From the NCBI GenBank assembly GCA_044225555.1, contig JBGAIM010000001.1, positions 558,001 to 622,000 on the forward strand: 64,000 nt of DNA, written 5' to 3'. This document shows, in pieces, positions 7,531 through 15,482 of the stretch. This DNA comes from JADLHS01 sp044225555 (GTDB lineage Bacteria > Verrucomicrobiota > Verrucomicrobiia > Limisphaerales > JADLHS01). How positions within the stretch are numbered: position 1 is the first letter of the stretch; each line of letters opens with the position of its first letter. Under the pieces are notes generated by a model. The model was given only the letters and a program-made list of their open reading frames with translations, did not search any database and was not told where the DNA came from. The translations under genes were made by a program, and so were the position numbers.

Positions 7531-9033
7531 TCATTTCGCCGGCGCGGTGGGGAATGGCGTGTACTTGAGGAGCTTGTTCGCCCAGGCGATAAAGTATTTC
7601 ATGTTTGAACGGTCCTCGTGTCCGCCGTCGTGCTGACGCCAGGCCAGTTCGCCATCCAATAGATCGGTGTTCACCGGCGGCATTTTGGCGGTGCGGTAAT
7701 CTTCTTTTTCGCCGATGTCACGCGCGCCCAGAAGTCGAAACACCGGGCCGGCCGCCACGGTGGCCATGTAACTTCCCTGCTGGTCGAGCCAGTTGGCGTC
7801 GCCACGCGCCGGAATGCCGTAACTGATAAAAGTCGGACGCGGCGCACACAAGGCGATCAGTTCATGCGCATCCACCGGCAGATCATTGGCGGTCTTGCTG
7901 CCGAACGTGGATGCCGCAGTTCCGTATTTCAAAAAGTTGCCCGCCATCCAGTGGTATTCGCCCGAGCCGGTGAGGTTTTCCACCGCTTCGCCGAAATTGC
8001 GCCGATGCAATTTTGCTCCACCCTCGCCGGAAGAACCAACGAGCGCCATGGCGAAGCGCGGCTCAAACGCCAGCGTGACCAACGCGGCTTTGCCGTAGCG
8101 CGACACCCCTTCGATGCCGACGTGCTTCGCGTCAACGGTTGGGTCGGTTTCGAGATAATCGAGACCACGCGCCGCGCCCCAAGCCCACGCGCGGAGCGAA
8201 CCCCAGTCGTCCGGCTTGCGCGGCTGGCCTTTGTTCACGAGGCCGATGATGCCCTTCGTCAAGCCCGCGCCGTTGTCGGCTTGGATGCTGTTCGGAGCGA
8301 TCGTGGCGTAGCCCCAGCCGGCGGCGATCAACTGCTCGGTTGAGGGAGGGTCAGCAAAGGTGCCGCCGCCAAACGCGCTGAACCGATTCGTTGGCTCCGG
8401 TTCGCCCGCCCGCCGCGGAAAACCGCCGCCGCCAAAACCACCAAACATCATGAGCACCGGCACGCGATTGGAAACATTCGCTGGCGTCACGAGCGTCATC
8501 TGGATGTCCACGTTGATTGAAGGGCAGCTGGAATTATCCACGTGCCCGACGAGTTGTTTGGCGATGACCGGCAGGTTTCCGACGACGCGATCCGTTGCTT
8601 GAGTCGCGATTGTCCAGGTCACTTTCGGCACGTCTTTGGGCACGCGACCAATGACTTCGCGCTCGAAATCTTCGACGATTTCCGGGCGGCGTTGCTTCCA
8701 CCACATCTCGGCGCTGGTAACTTTTTGTCCGGTCTTCAACGTGAGCACCTCCGGCAGATCAGGATAAGGATTGGCCTTTGCCGGATCGTAATTGGCCGGG
8801 TTATTGGTGGCATTGGCGTTGCCGTTTGGCCCGGGCCGCAGCTTGGTGATGCCCAACTGCTCCATCATGTTTCGATGGTCCTGCGCTGTCGTCCAGTTGG
8901 TGGAAATGGGCGTTGTGCTTGTGACCGGCGCGGGATTTGTCTGGCCTGGCAGGTTGCCACTTGAAAACAACAACGTGAGTCCGGCAACAACACTGCCGCA
9001 GGAATAGATCGGAGGAAAGTTGCAGTTATGCAT
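7531..9033 (-). CDS. Exported CE15-type glucuronoyl esterase / alpha-beta hydrolase
   Basis: About 500 residues from the ATG giving MHNCNFPP, followed by a hydrophobic signal-peptide stretch (SVVAGLTLLFSSG); the frame is open to 9255 but that part is unconvincing. The nucleophile elbow GVSRYGKAAL near residue 309 matches the CE15 G-C-S-R-x-G-K-x-A motif with Val in place of Cys. SSGEGGAK supplies the likely acidic residue and DGGHED near residue 470 the catalytic His. CE15 enzymes cut ester bonds between lignin alcohols and 4-O-methyl-glucuronic acid of xylan, so this suggests plant cell-wall degradation in the periplasm or outside. Related acetylxylan esterases are the main alternative. Confidence 0.85.
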   Translation of the reverse strand: MHNCNFPPIYSCGSVVAGLTLLFSSGNLPGQTNPAPVTSTTPISTNWTTAQDHRNMMEQLGITKLRPGPNGNANATNNPANYDPAKANPYPDLPEVLTLKTGQKVTSAEMWWKQRRPEIVEDFEREVIGRVPKDVPKVTWTIATQATDRVVGNLPVIAKQLVGHVDNSSCPSINVDIQMTLVTPANVSNRVPVLMMFGGFGGGGFPRRAGEPEPTNRFSAFGGGTFADPPSTEQLIAAGWGYATIAPNSIQADNGAGLTKGIIGLVNKGQPRKPDDWGSLRAWAWGAARGLDYLETDPTVDAKHVGIEGVSRYGKAALVTLAFEPRFAMALVGSSGEGGAKLHRRNFGEAVENLTGSGEYHWMAGNFLKYGTAASTFGSKTANDLPVDAHELIALCAPRPTFISYGIPARGDANWLDQQGSYMATVAAGPVFRLLGARDIGEKEDYRTAKMPPVNTDLLDGELAWRQHDGGHEDRSNMKYFIAWANKLLKYTPFPTAPAK

Positions 9034-9297
9034 AGATTTGAAGGCGGTCCGTGAGCTTGCTCCAGAAGTAACGCGACCTCCGAGCGGGCGCAATCTTAAA
9101 CAGATACGACGCTCCGGCCCCGTTGTTGGGTGGGCTCTGAATTCAGCTTTTGGAAAAGTCTCAAATAAGGTTGACGCCGCGCCGAGGCGGGAGAAAACTC
9201 CTCCAGTCAGCCCAGCCTCCATCGTGCATGGAGAATTAACATCCGGATTTTCCAATCGGTAGCATCATCGGCTGTCAACCTTCAACACCCCAAAACT

Positions 9298-10572
9298 ATG
9301 AACGAATATGATGAAAACTTCCTGGGCATCGCCCTTCCTTTGCCCAGTTTCACGCCGGCGCGCGTCGCCGACCTCGTGCCTCCGTCTTCGCAACTCCCGG
9401 CCGGGCTTGCCATCTACCCGAACTACGCCATCGTCACCGACAAGAAATTCCGCGCGCCGGCGTTTGCCGTGCTGCACATTGATCAGGCGAGGTTGAGGAC
9501 AACGACCCGCTCCAACGACTGGAAGATCGACTCGCGAGTCGGCGCCGATTGGCAACTCGACAATTCCTACTACGCGGGCGGCGACGACAACCCGTGGGAC
9601 AAGGGACACATGGCCGATCGCGAGAGCGCGGCCTGGGGCGAAACTGCAGCAGTTGCTCAAGACTCGGCCGACCAGACTTTCTACTATGCCAACGCCTGCC
9701 TGCAGCACAAGAACCTGAACCGCGACGAGTGGTTGGCCCTCGAAATCTGGGTCATGGAGTTGGACATCGTGCAGAATAAACGCCTCACCGTTTTCAGCGG
9801 ACCGATCTTCGGCGACCACCCGCGCATCGTCACCCCGCCCGGGCGCACCCCTGCCACCGTGCCGGTCGGCTTTTTCAAAGTGGCGTGTTTCGTCAATTCC
9901 AGCACCGGCCAGTTGGATGTCCGCGCTTTCATCATCTACCAGGACACAGATGCGCTGCTGGATCTGAAAGGGCGGAAGACTTTCAACTACACCAAATACC
10001 AAGTCACAGTCACCGAGATCGAGCAACTGACCGAGTTGCGGTTTCCCGACGTGGTCCGCGATCAGAACCCCCTTTATTACCACAGAAATCCCGCCGCCGG
10101 CCGCCGCCTCAACATCCGCGGATTCCCCGAGCGCATTGACATCAACCAGCCGGAAGACATCGTCCACCACGACACCCGGCGCACGCACGTGGCCGACGAC
10201 GATGTGGAGGTCTACATCGCCGCAGCGCTCATCAGCCCGGCGAGCGGCGCCCAGGAAGAGTGGGTCTCCCTGGCGAATTTCGAGAGCAAGCCCATCAGCA
10301 TCGCGGGCTGGAAACTCGTGGACCGCGCCGGCCACCAACTCAAGTTGAGCGGCAGCCTCCCGGCCGGCGGCACCGTTGTGCTGCGCGGTGCAAAGCTGCG
10401 CCCCATCCGCCTGCCTGACACCGGGGGCGTGCTCACATTACTCAATGCGAAGGGCGACCGCATTGACCGCGAAGATTACACCAAGGCCGAAGTCGCCGCG
10501 CTCCGGCGGGCCGCCGGGAAAAACCAGCCGCTGAACTTCCAAACCTACCGCCTCGGCCTGAAACCGAATTAA
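9298..10572 (+). CDS. DNA/RNA non-specific endonuclease with C-terminal lamin-tail domain
   Basis: 424 residues. The N-terminal part is a NUC1-type beta-beta-alpha-metal nuclease: DKGHMADRES near residues 100-109 corresponds to the DRGHxxP motif with its catalytic His, and the metal-binding and structural residues follow in YYANACLQHKNLNRDEWLALE. Residues about 305-400 (EEWVSLANFESKPISIAGWKL...GTVVLRG) match the immunoglobulin-like lamin tail domain. Such tails usually anchor or target secreted nucleases, yet no signal peptide is visible at the start. Role could be nutrient scavenging from DNA or a cytosolic/defensive nuclease. No immunity-like gene is adjacent. Confidence 0.85.
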   Translation: MNEYDENFLGIALPLPSFTPARVADLVPPSSQLPAGLAIYPNYAIVTDKKFRAPAFAVLHIDQARLRTTTRSNDWKIDSRVGADWQLDNSYYAGGDDNPWDKGHMADRESAAWGETAAVAQDSADQTFYYANACLQHKNLNRDEWLALEIWVMELDIVQNKRLTVFSGPIFGDHPRIVTPPGRTPATVPVGFFKVACFVNSSTGQLDVRAFIIYQDTDALLDLKGRKTFNYTKYQVTVTEIEQLTELRFPDVVRDQNPLYYHRNPAAGRRLNIRGFPERIDINQPEDIVHHDTRRTHVADDDVEVYIAAALISPASGAQEEWVSLANFESKPISIAGWKLVDRAGHQLKLSGSLPAGGTVVLRGAKLRPIRLPDTGGVLTLLNAKGDRIDREDYTKAEVAALRRAAGKNQPLNFQTYRLGLKPN

Positions 10573-10741
10573 GGACAACTCGAACTTCGGCCCTGGTGCC
10601 GCGGCAACGCCGCAACGCAGAGATACGATGCGGGAAGGGATTCGGCTGGTGCTGTGACCACAGCTGCGCTCCAGAGATTACGGCGTAAAGTGTGTTCTCG
10701 TTTGACCTGCCGGAGGACGAATTGCAATCTTATTTCCGGAT

Positions 10742-11470
10742 ATGGGACTTGATGCCGTTGAGATCGTGATGCGTGTCGAAGACGTTTTCGACATCGCAAT
10801 CGAAGATTCGGAGGCGGAGATTATGATGACGCCGAAGGATGTCATCGAATACGTCATGATCAAAGTCGGACGCACTGACCGGGCGCAATGTCTGACGCAA
10901 CGGGCGTTTCACCACTTGAGAGCTTCGCTCATCCGAAACGCGGAATTAAAGCGCGCAGAAATCAGACCGGATGTTTCCACCGGCAACTTATTTCCACTGG
11001 GAAAACGCAGGGAGCTTCTTCGCAAAACGCTTGCTGACATCGGACTGACGACGATGCCCGAAATGGTCAGACCAAAGTGGCTTGTTGGATTGATGCTTGC
11101 GGGTTCGGTGGGGGCCGGGCTGGCAGCTTCCGTCTGCGTTGTGCGTGTTTCCGGTTCTTCAAATGTCATGGTTAATCTCATGAAGGATTCCCCAGCATTC
11201 CTCGGAATCTTCGTGGCGATGCTTTGCGGTTGGCTGGCAGTTCGTGTGACACGCGCATTGCGTTATGAGTTCAAACCCGCCTTGGCGAATGCTGGCGGCC
11301 TTTCACGTTGGATAGTAGCGCATGGAGGGAAACTTCTTGGGGCGCCACCGGGCCAATGGAGTCGCGAGCAAGTCGCTGAAAAGATCCGTGAGATTGTGAG
11401 CGAGCAACTTGGGTGCGGGAAAATCTATCGCGAGGACGCCCATTTCGTAAAAGAACTCGGATTAAGTTGA
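10742..11470 (+). CDS. Two-TM protein with split, permuted acyl-carrier-like halves
   Basis: 242 residues, not a named family to me. Residues 1-43 (MGLDAVEIVMRVEDVFDIAI..., then MTPKDVIEYVMIKVG) look like helices II-IV of an acyl carrier protein, but the DSL phosphopantetheine serine is Ala (GLDAVE). Two membrane helices follow, near residues 119-140 and 155-177. The last 33 residues (EKIREIVSEQLGCGKIYR...FVKELGLS) look like ACP helix I up to just before the missing DSL, where the protein stops. So the ACP halves are in swapped order around a membrane hairpin. I recall similar uncharacterised proteins in planctomycetes and verrucomicrobia. The upstream 160 bases hold no further open frame joining it. 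Confidence 0.75.
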   Translation: MGLDAVEIVMRVEDVFDIAIEDSEAEIMMTPKDVIEYVMIKVGRTDRAQCLTQRAFHHLRASLIRNAELKRAEIRPDVSTGNLFPLGKRRELLRKTLADIGLTTMPEMVRPKWLVGLMLAGSVGAGLAASVCVVRVSGSSNVMVNLMKDSPAFLGIFVAMLCGWLAVRVTRALRYEFKPALANAGGLSRWIVAHGGKLLGAPPGQWSREQVAEKIREIVSEQLGCGKIYREDAHFVKELGLS

Positions 11471-11536
11471 GTTGGCCTCTGATTTTCTGTTTTCAAAGCT
11501 CATCACTTTGCTTCACTTTCTTCCTGCACAATTTCT

Positions 11537-13320
11537 ATGGCCGAAAAAACCAAGCACAATTACGACGAGAGCAAGATCAAGACGCTGAGTTCGCTGGAGC
11601 ATATCCGGCTGCGCACGGGCATGTATATCGGGCGCATCGGCAACGGCAACCATTACGACGACGGCTGTTACATCCTGCTCAAGGAGGTCGTGGATAACGC
11701 CATTGACGAATACATCATGGGCCACGGCAAGGACGTGGAGATCACGATTGATGGCACGCACGTCTGCGTGCGCGACTACGGGCGCGGTATACCGCTCGGC
11801 AAGGTCGTGGATTGCGTCTCCAAGATCAACACCGGCGCGAAATACAACGATGACGTGTTCCAGTTCAGCGTCGGCTTGAACGGGGTCGGCACGAAGGCGG
11901 TGAACGCGCTGTCGAAGTCGTTCATCGTGCGCAGTCATCGCGACGGTGAATTTGCCGAAGCTCAATTCAAGATCGGCAAGCTGAAGAAGGAAGATTCAGG
12001 CAAAACGAAAGAGCCGAATGGAACTTACATCGAGTTCGAGCCGGACCCGGAGATTTTCAAGGAAACGGTGTTTAAGCCCGAGCACATCGAGAAGCGGCTG
12101 CGGCATTACAGCTACCTGAACACGGGGCTGAAGCTGATTCTCAACACGGGCGAGGGCCAGGAACCGAAGATTTTCCAATCGCGCCATGGCTTGATGGATC
12201 TCGTGATGGAGGATTTGTCGAGCGACGGCAGTGAACCGCTTTATTCCCCGCTGCATTACGCGAGCAAGACGCTGGAGTTCTGCTTCACGCACAGCAATTC
12301 GCGCTATGGCGAGACGTTTTACTCGTTCGTCAACGGCCAGTACACCAGCGACGGCGGCACGCACCTCAGTGCGTTCCGCGAGGGTTTGCTCAAGGCGGTG
12401 AACGAGTATTGCAACGGCAAGTTCGAAGGCGACGACGTGCGCGAGGCGATGGTTGGCGCCGTTTCCATTCGCTTGAAAGACCCGATCTTCGAGTCGCAGA
12501 CGAAGAACAAGCTGGGCAACACGGAAATCCGCACCGAACTCGTCAACAACGTGCGCGAGGAGTTGCTGCACTTTTTCCAGCGCAACAAGCACATCGCCGA
12601 GACGATCGTTGCGAAGGTCAAGGACACGCAGGAGTTGCGGAAGGAACTGCAGAACGTGAAGAAACTTGCGCGTGAACGCGCCAAGGCGATCACGTTACGC
12701 ATCCCACAGTTGAAGGACTGCAAGAATCATTTCGACCGGAAGAAGGAAAAGGGCAAGGGCACGATGGTCTTCATTTGCGAAGGCCAGTCCGCCGCCGGCT
12801 CGATCACGAGTTGCCGCGACGTGAACAATCAGGCCGTGTTCGTGCTCAAGGGCAAGCCGCTCAACGTTTGGGATCTCAAGCGCGACGTGATGTACAAGAA
12901 CGACGAGATGTACAACCTCATGCAGGCGCTCAACGTCGAGGACAACACCGAGGGCCTGCGTTACGAGAAGGTCATCCTCGCCACCGACGCGGACGTGGAC
13001 GGCATGCAGTGTATGTGCTGGAGACGCCGCTGTTCCGCGTACGCAACAAACAGGAAACGATCTATTGCTACAGCGAAGCCGAACGCGACGACGCGTCCGC
13101 GAAACTGGGGGGCAAGCCGGAGATCACGCGATTCAAAGGCCTGGGCGAAATCAGCCCGAAGGAATTCGCGCAATTCATCGGCAAGCAAATGCGCCTGAGC
13201 AAAGTGGAATACGCCCCACGCGCCGAGTCAGCGCCGATCTTCACTTTCTACATGGGCAAGAACACGCCCGAGCGCAAAGACTACATCATGGATAAGTTGG
13301 TAGTGCCGGTGGAGGAGTAG
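11537..13320 (+). pseudogene. Topoisomerase IV/gyrase subunit B-type gene with internal deletion and frameshift
   Basis: Frame 2 (11537 to about 13008) encodes a GHKL ATPase with EVVDNAIDEY (N box), DYGRGIP and VGLNGVGTKAVNAL (ATP lid), the transducer domain, and the Toprim domain with EGQSAAGSI and DADVDGM. The rest, YVLETPLFRVRNK to PERKDYIMDKLVVPVEE, continues in frame 1 from about 13009. Homologues have about 20 residues between DVDGMH and VYVLETPLFRV; here ATGCA joins directly to GTGTATGTG, so roughly 60-65 bases are missing and the frame changes. As written, no full-length protein is made. It may be a true pseudogene or an assembly collapse. A ParC/GyrA partner is not nearby. Confidence 0.85.
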
Positions 13321-13330
13321 ATTTGATTCG

Positions 13331-13404
13331 TGGCTGCACTCGTGAGAGTGCGGCAAATCATCTCCAGGCCAGCGAGTCAGCCGCGTTCTTACGAACGCAG
13401 CTAC
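13331..13404. repeat. Interspersed-type element with two small hairpins
   Basis: Between the topoisomerase stop and the fucosidase start are two compact hairpins: GCACTC-GTGA-GAGTGC (13336-13351) and GCGTTC-TTAC-GAACGC (13383-13398). Their form, and the sequence GCTGCACTCGTGAGAGTGCG, resembles short extragenic repeats found in many copies in such genomes. Only one copy of this exact form is in the window, so repetition is inferred. Confidence 0.4.
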
Positions 13405-13472
13405 GGGCGACATCACCAGTTTTGGCGTTGGCCAAATGTTGCCAATGGAAAAAGATCCGACAAAGTTTCGGG

Positions 13473-15020
13473 ATGCCTTCCATTCGAGCGTGCGTCACAC
13501 CGATTGCCCGGTTGTTGTTGCTGACCATTGGTCTCACAAGCGCCCTCGCCCAAGAGCCGCCCTCGGAGGCGCGCTTCGCGCCGGAGCGCGGCTTCGGCAT
13601 GGGGCCGCACGTGACCGTGGAGCAAACCGAGAAAGCCGCCGCGAATACGCCACCTGTTCCGTCTGGCCCGTTCGCCGCGGACTGGAAATCCATCGAGAAG
13701 AATTACCGCGTGCCCGTGTGGTTTCGCGACGGCAAATTCGGAATCTTCATCCATTGGGGGCTCTACTCCGTGCCTGCGTATCACAACGAGTGGTATCAGA
13801 AATACATGTATGGCAACGGCCGCATCCGCGACTGGCACATCAAGAATTTCGGCCCGCTCGACCAGTTCGGTTACATCAAGTTCGCGGATCAGTTCGCCAC
13901 GAAGTTCGATCCCACCGCGTGGGCGGAGTTGTTTCAGGAAGCGGGCGCGACATATGTGATTCCCACCGCCGAGCATCACGACTGGTTTTCGCTCTGGGAC
14001 AGCAAAGCCAGTAAATGGAACTCCGTCGCGCTCGGCCCGAAGCGCGATCTCATCGGCGAACTCGCCAAGGCCGTACGCAAGAAAGGTCTCAAGTTCGGCG
14101 TGTCGAATCACAGCATCGAGCATTACACCTTCATCAATCAGCGTCCGCCCGACGGCATGAAGTCCGACCTCGACGATCCAGCGTTCGCGGATTTTTACTG
14201 GGTCAATCACAGCGAGACAAACCTCCAGCGCTTTCTCGAGCTTTGGATTCTGAAGAACTACGAACTCATCGATCAATATCAGCCGGACATGCTGTGGTTC
14301 GACAACGGCATCAACAACCGGCTTTACGACCCGCTGAAACTCAAGGTCGCTGCCTACTATTACAACCGCGCCGCCGAATGGAAAAAGGAAGTCTCCCTCT
14401 CCACCAAGTCGCAGGCGTATCTCGCTGGCAGCATCCTCGACTTCGAACGCCAGAGTCGCGCACCCAAGGAGCTCACGAGCTACGTCTGGCAGCCCGACGA
14501 TCCCATCGGCCCGACGTTCGGTTACACCACCGCCGATCGCGGCAGCGGTGATCGCACCAAGGACATGAGCACGACCGGCGCGGGCGGATTGATTGATCGC
14601 CTCGTCATCAACATCAGCCGCAATGGAAATTATCTCCTCAACATCTCGCCGCGCGGCGACGGCACGATCCCCGAGAATCAACAAGCCGTGCTGCGCGCCA
14701 TCGGTGCGTGGCTGAAAGTGAACGGCGAAGCGATCTACAAAACGCGCCCGTGGATCAAGTCCGAGGAAGGCAAAACGCACTTCACGCGCAACGGCAACAC
14801 GCTTTACGCCATCGCGCTCGACTGGCCGACCGAAACGCTCACGCTCACCTCGCTCGGCACAAGCGTCGGCAAAGTGGCAAAGGCCGAACTGCTCACCGCC
14901 ACTGGTCCGCAGGAAGTGAAATTCACGCAGGACGAAACGGCGTTGAAGATCACGCCGCCCGAAACGCGCATCGGCGAGCAGGCTTTCGCGTTCAAGATCA
15001 GTGGGCTGGAGTTAAAGTGA
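13473..15020 (+). CDS. Exported alpha-L-fucosidase (GH29)
   Basis: About 515 residues from the ATG giving MPSIRACVTPIARLLLLTIG, a clear signal peptide ending near ALAQ. An upstream TTG at 13323 would translate the hairpin element and is rejected. GH29 features are FGIFIHWGLYSVPAYHNEWY, YVIPTAEHHDWFSLWDS and PDMLWFDNGINN, where the Asp of WFD (near residue 277) is the expected nucleophile, then LLNISPRGDGTIP. A C-terminal beta domain follows. It removes terminal L-fucose from glycans in the periplasm or outside. The gene lies between the 3' end of the topoisomerase gene and a decayed copy of that end at 15385-15450, which suggests insertion or duplication. Confidence 0.93.
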   Translation: MPSIRACVTPIARLLLLTIGLTSALAQEPPSEARFAPERGFGMGPHVTVEQTEKAAANTPPVPSGPFAADWKSIEKNYRVPVWFRDGKFGIFIHWGLYSVPAYHNEWYQKYMYGNGRIRDWHIKNFGPLDQFGYIKFADQFATKFDPTAWAELFQEAGATYVIPTAEHHDWFSLWDSKASKWNSVALGPKRDLIGELAKAVRKKGLKFGVSNHSIEHYTFINQRPPDGMKSDLDDPAFADFYWVNHSETNLQRFLELWILKNYELIDQYQPDMLWFDNGINNRLYDPLKLKVAAYYYNRAAEWKKEVSLSTKSQAYLAGSILDFERQSRAPKELTSYVWQPDDPIGPTFGYTTADRGSGDRTKDMSTTGAGGLIDRLVINISRNGNYLLNISPRGDGTIPENQQAVLRAIGAWLKVNGEAIYKTRPWIKSEEGKTHFTRNGNTLYAIALDWPTETLTLTSLGTSVGKVAKAELLTATGPQEVKFTQDETALKITPPETRIGEQAFAFKISGLELK

Positions 15021-15046
15021 CGGTCGCTGGCTTGAAAGCGCGCAAT

Positions 15047-15313
15047 TCATCGGCGAGGAAAGGCGCTTGAGCTGCTGGCGCACGGCCCGTCTCCCTCATG
15101 GCTCAGAATTTGATCAACGGTGTCGCCCAAGCGACCAAACTCATTCTCCATCCATGCCGTCGCGCGTCGCGCGTCGCGGACATGCCGACAGGAAACGTGG
15201 CCCACGCCCACAAGGAGAATCCCCGCCCCAATAGCCACAACCACCCTGCGATGAGACAGAAGGATGACAATCACCTTGATCAAGTATCCAAGGGCGGAGC
15301 GATCTTCGATCAT
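15047..15313 (-). CDS. Possible small membrane protein (doubtful)
   Basis: From the internal ATG (MIEDRSALG) the frame gives about 88 residues with one hydrophobic stretch, YLIKVIVILL...VVVAIGAGILLVGVG, followed by a charged part RHVRDARRATAWMENEFGR. I recognise no family. The membrane segment is more organised than chance frames nearby, but codon pattern is not decisive and it lies in what looks like decayed DNA. Listed only so that it can be tested. Confidence 0.22.
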   Translation of the reverse strand: MIEDRSALGYLIKVIVILLSHRRVVVAIGAGILLVGVGHVSCRHVRDARRATAWMENEFGRLGDTVDQILSHEGDGPCASSSSAFPRR

Positions 15314-15384
15314 CTTCGCCTTGCTAGCGCTTTCCAGTAATATTGTCCATCCTGAAGCAGTGAACGCCAGCTGCCGCCTCACCA

Positions 15385-15450
15385 ATCTTCAACTGCTACA
15401 TGGGCAGGAACACGCCCGAGCGCAAAGGCAACATCATGGCTAAGCTGATC
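15385..15450 (+). pseudogene. Decayed copy of the topoisomerase B gene 3' end
   Basis: Read on the plus strand, this segment encodes IFNCYMGRNTPERKGNIMAK, against IFTFYMGKNTPERKDYIMDK at 13237-13296. The DNA match is about 85% over roughly 60 bases (ATGGGCA-G-AACACGCCCGAGC shared). It is not linked to any upstream topoisomerase sequence, so it is a fragment left from a duplication or insertion that placed the fucosidase between two copies. Confidence 0.8.
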
Positions 15451-15482
15451 GGGAGGATGGCGGGTCGAACGACGGTCAGGAA

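Larger units (their letters stand above)
15021..15482. other. Gene-poor stretch between the fucosidase and transglutaminase genes
   Basis: These 462 bases hold the topoisomerase 3'-end remnant (15385-15450), a 7-base tandem (GTCGCGC twice plus GTCGCGG, 15159-15179) and one weak minus-strand open frame. No convincing terminator or promoter is seen. Confidence 0.5.

Noticed and set aside
13000..13020. Programmed frameshift in the topoisomerase gene
   Set aside because: No slippery heptamer is present, and about 20 conserved residues are missing at the junction, so a deletion is the better explanation.
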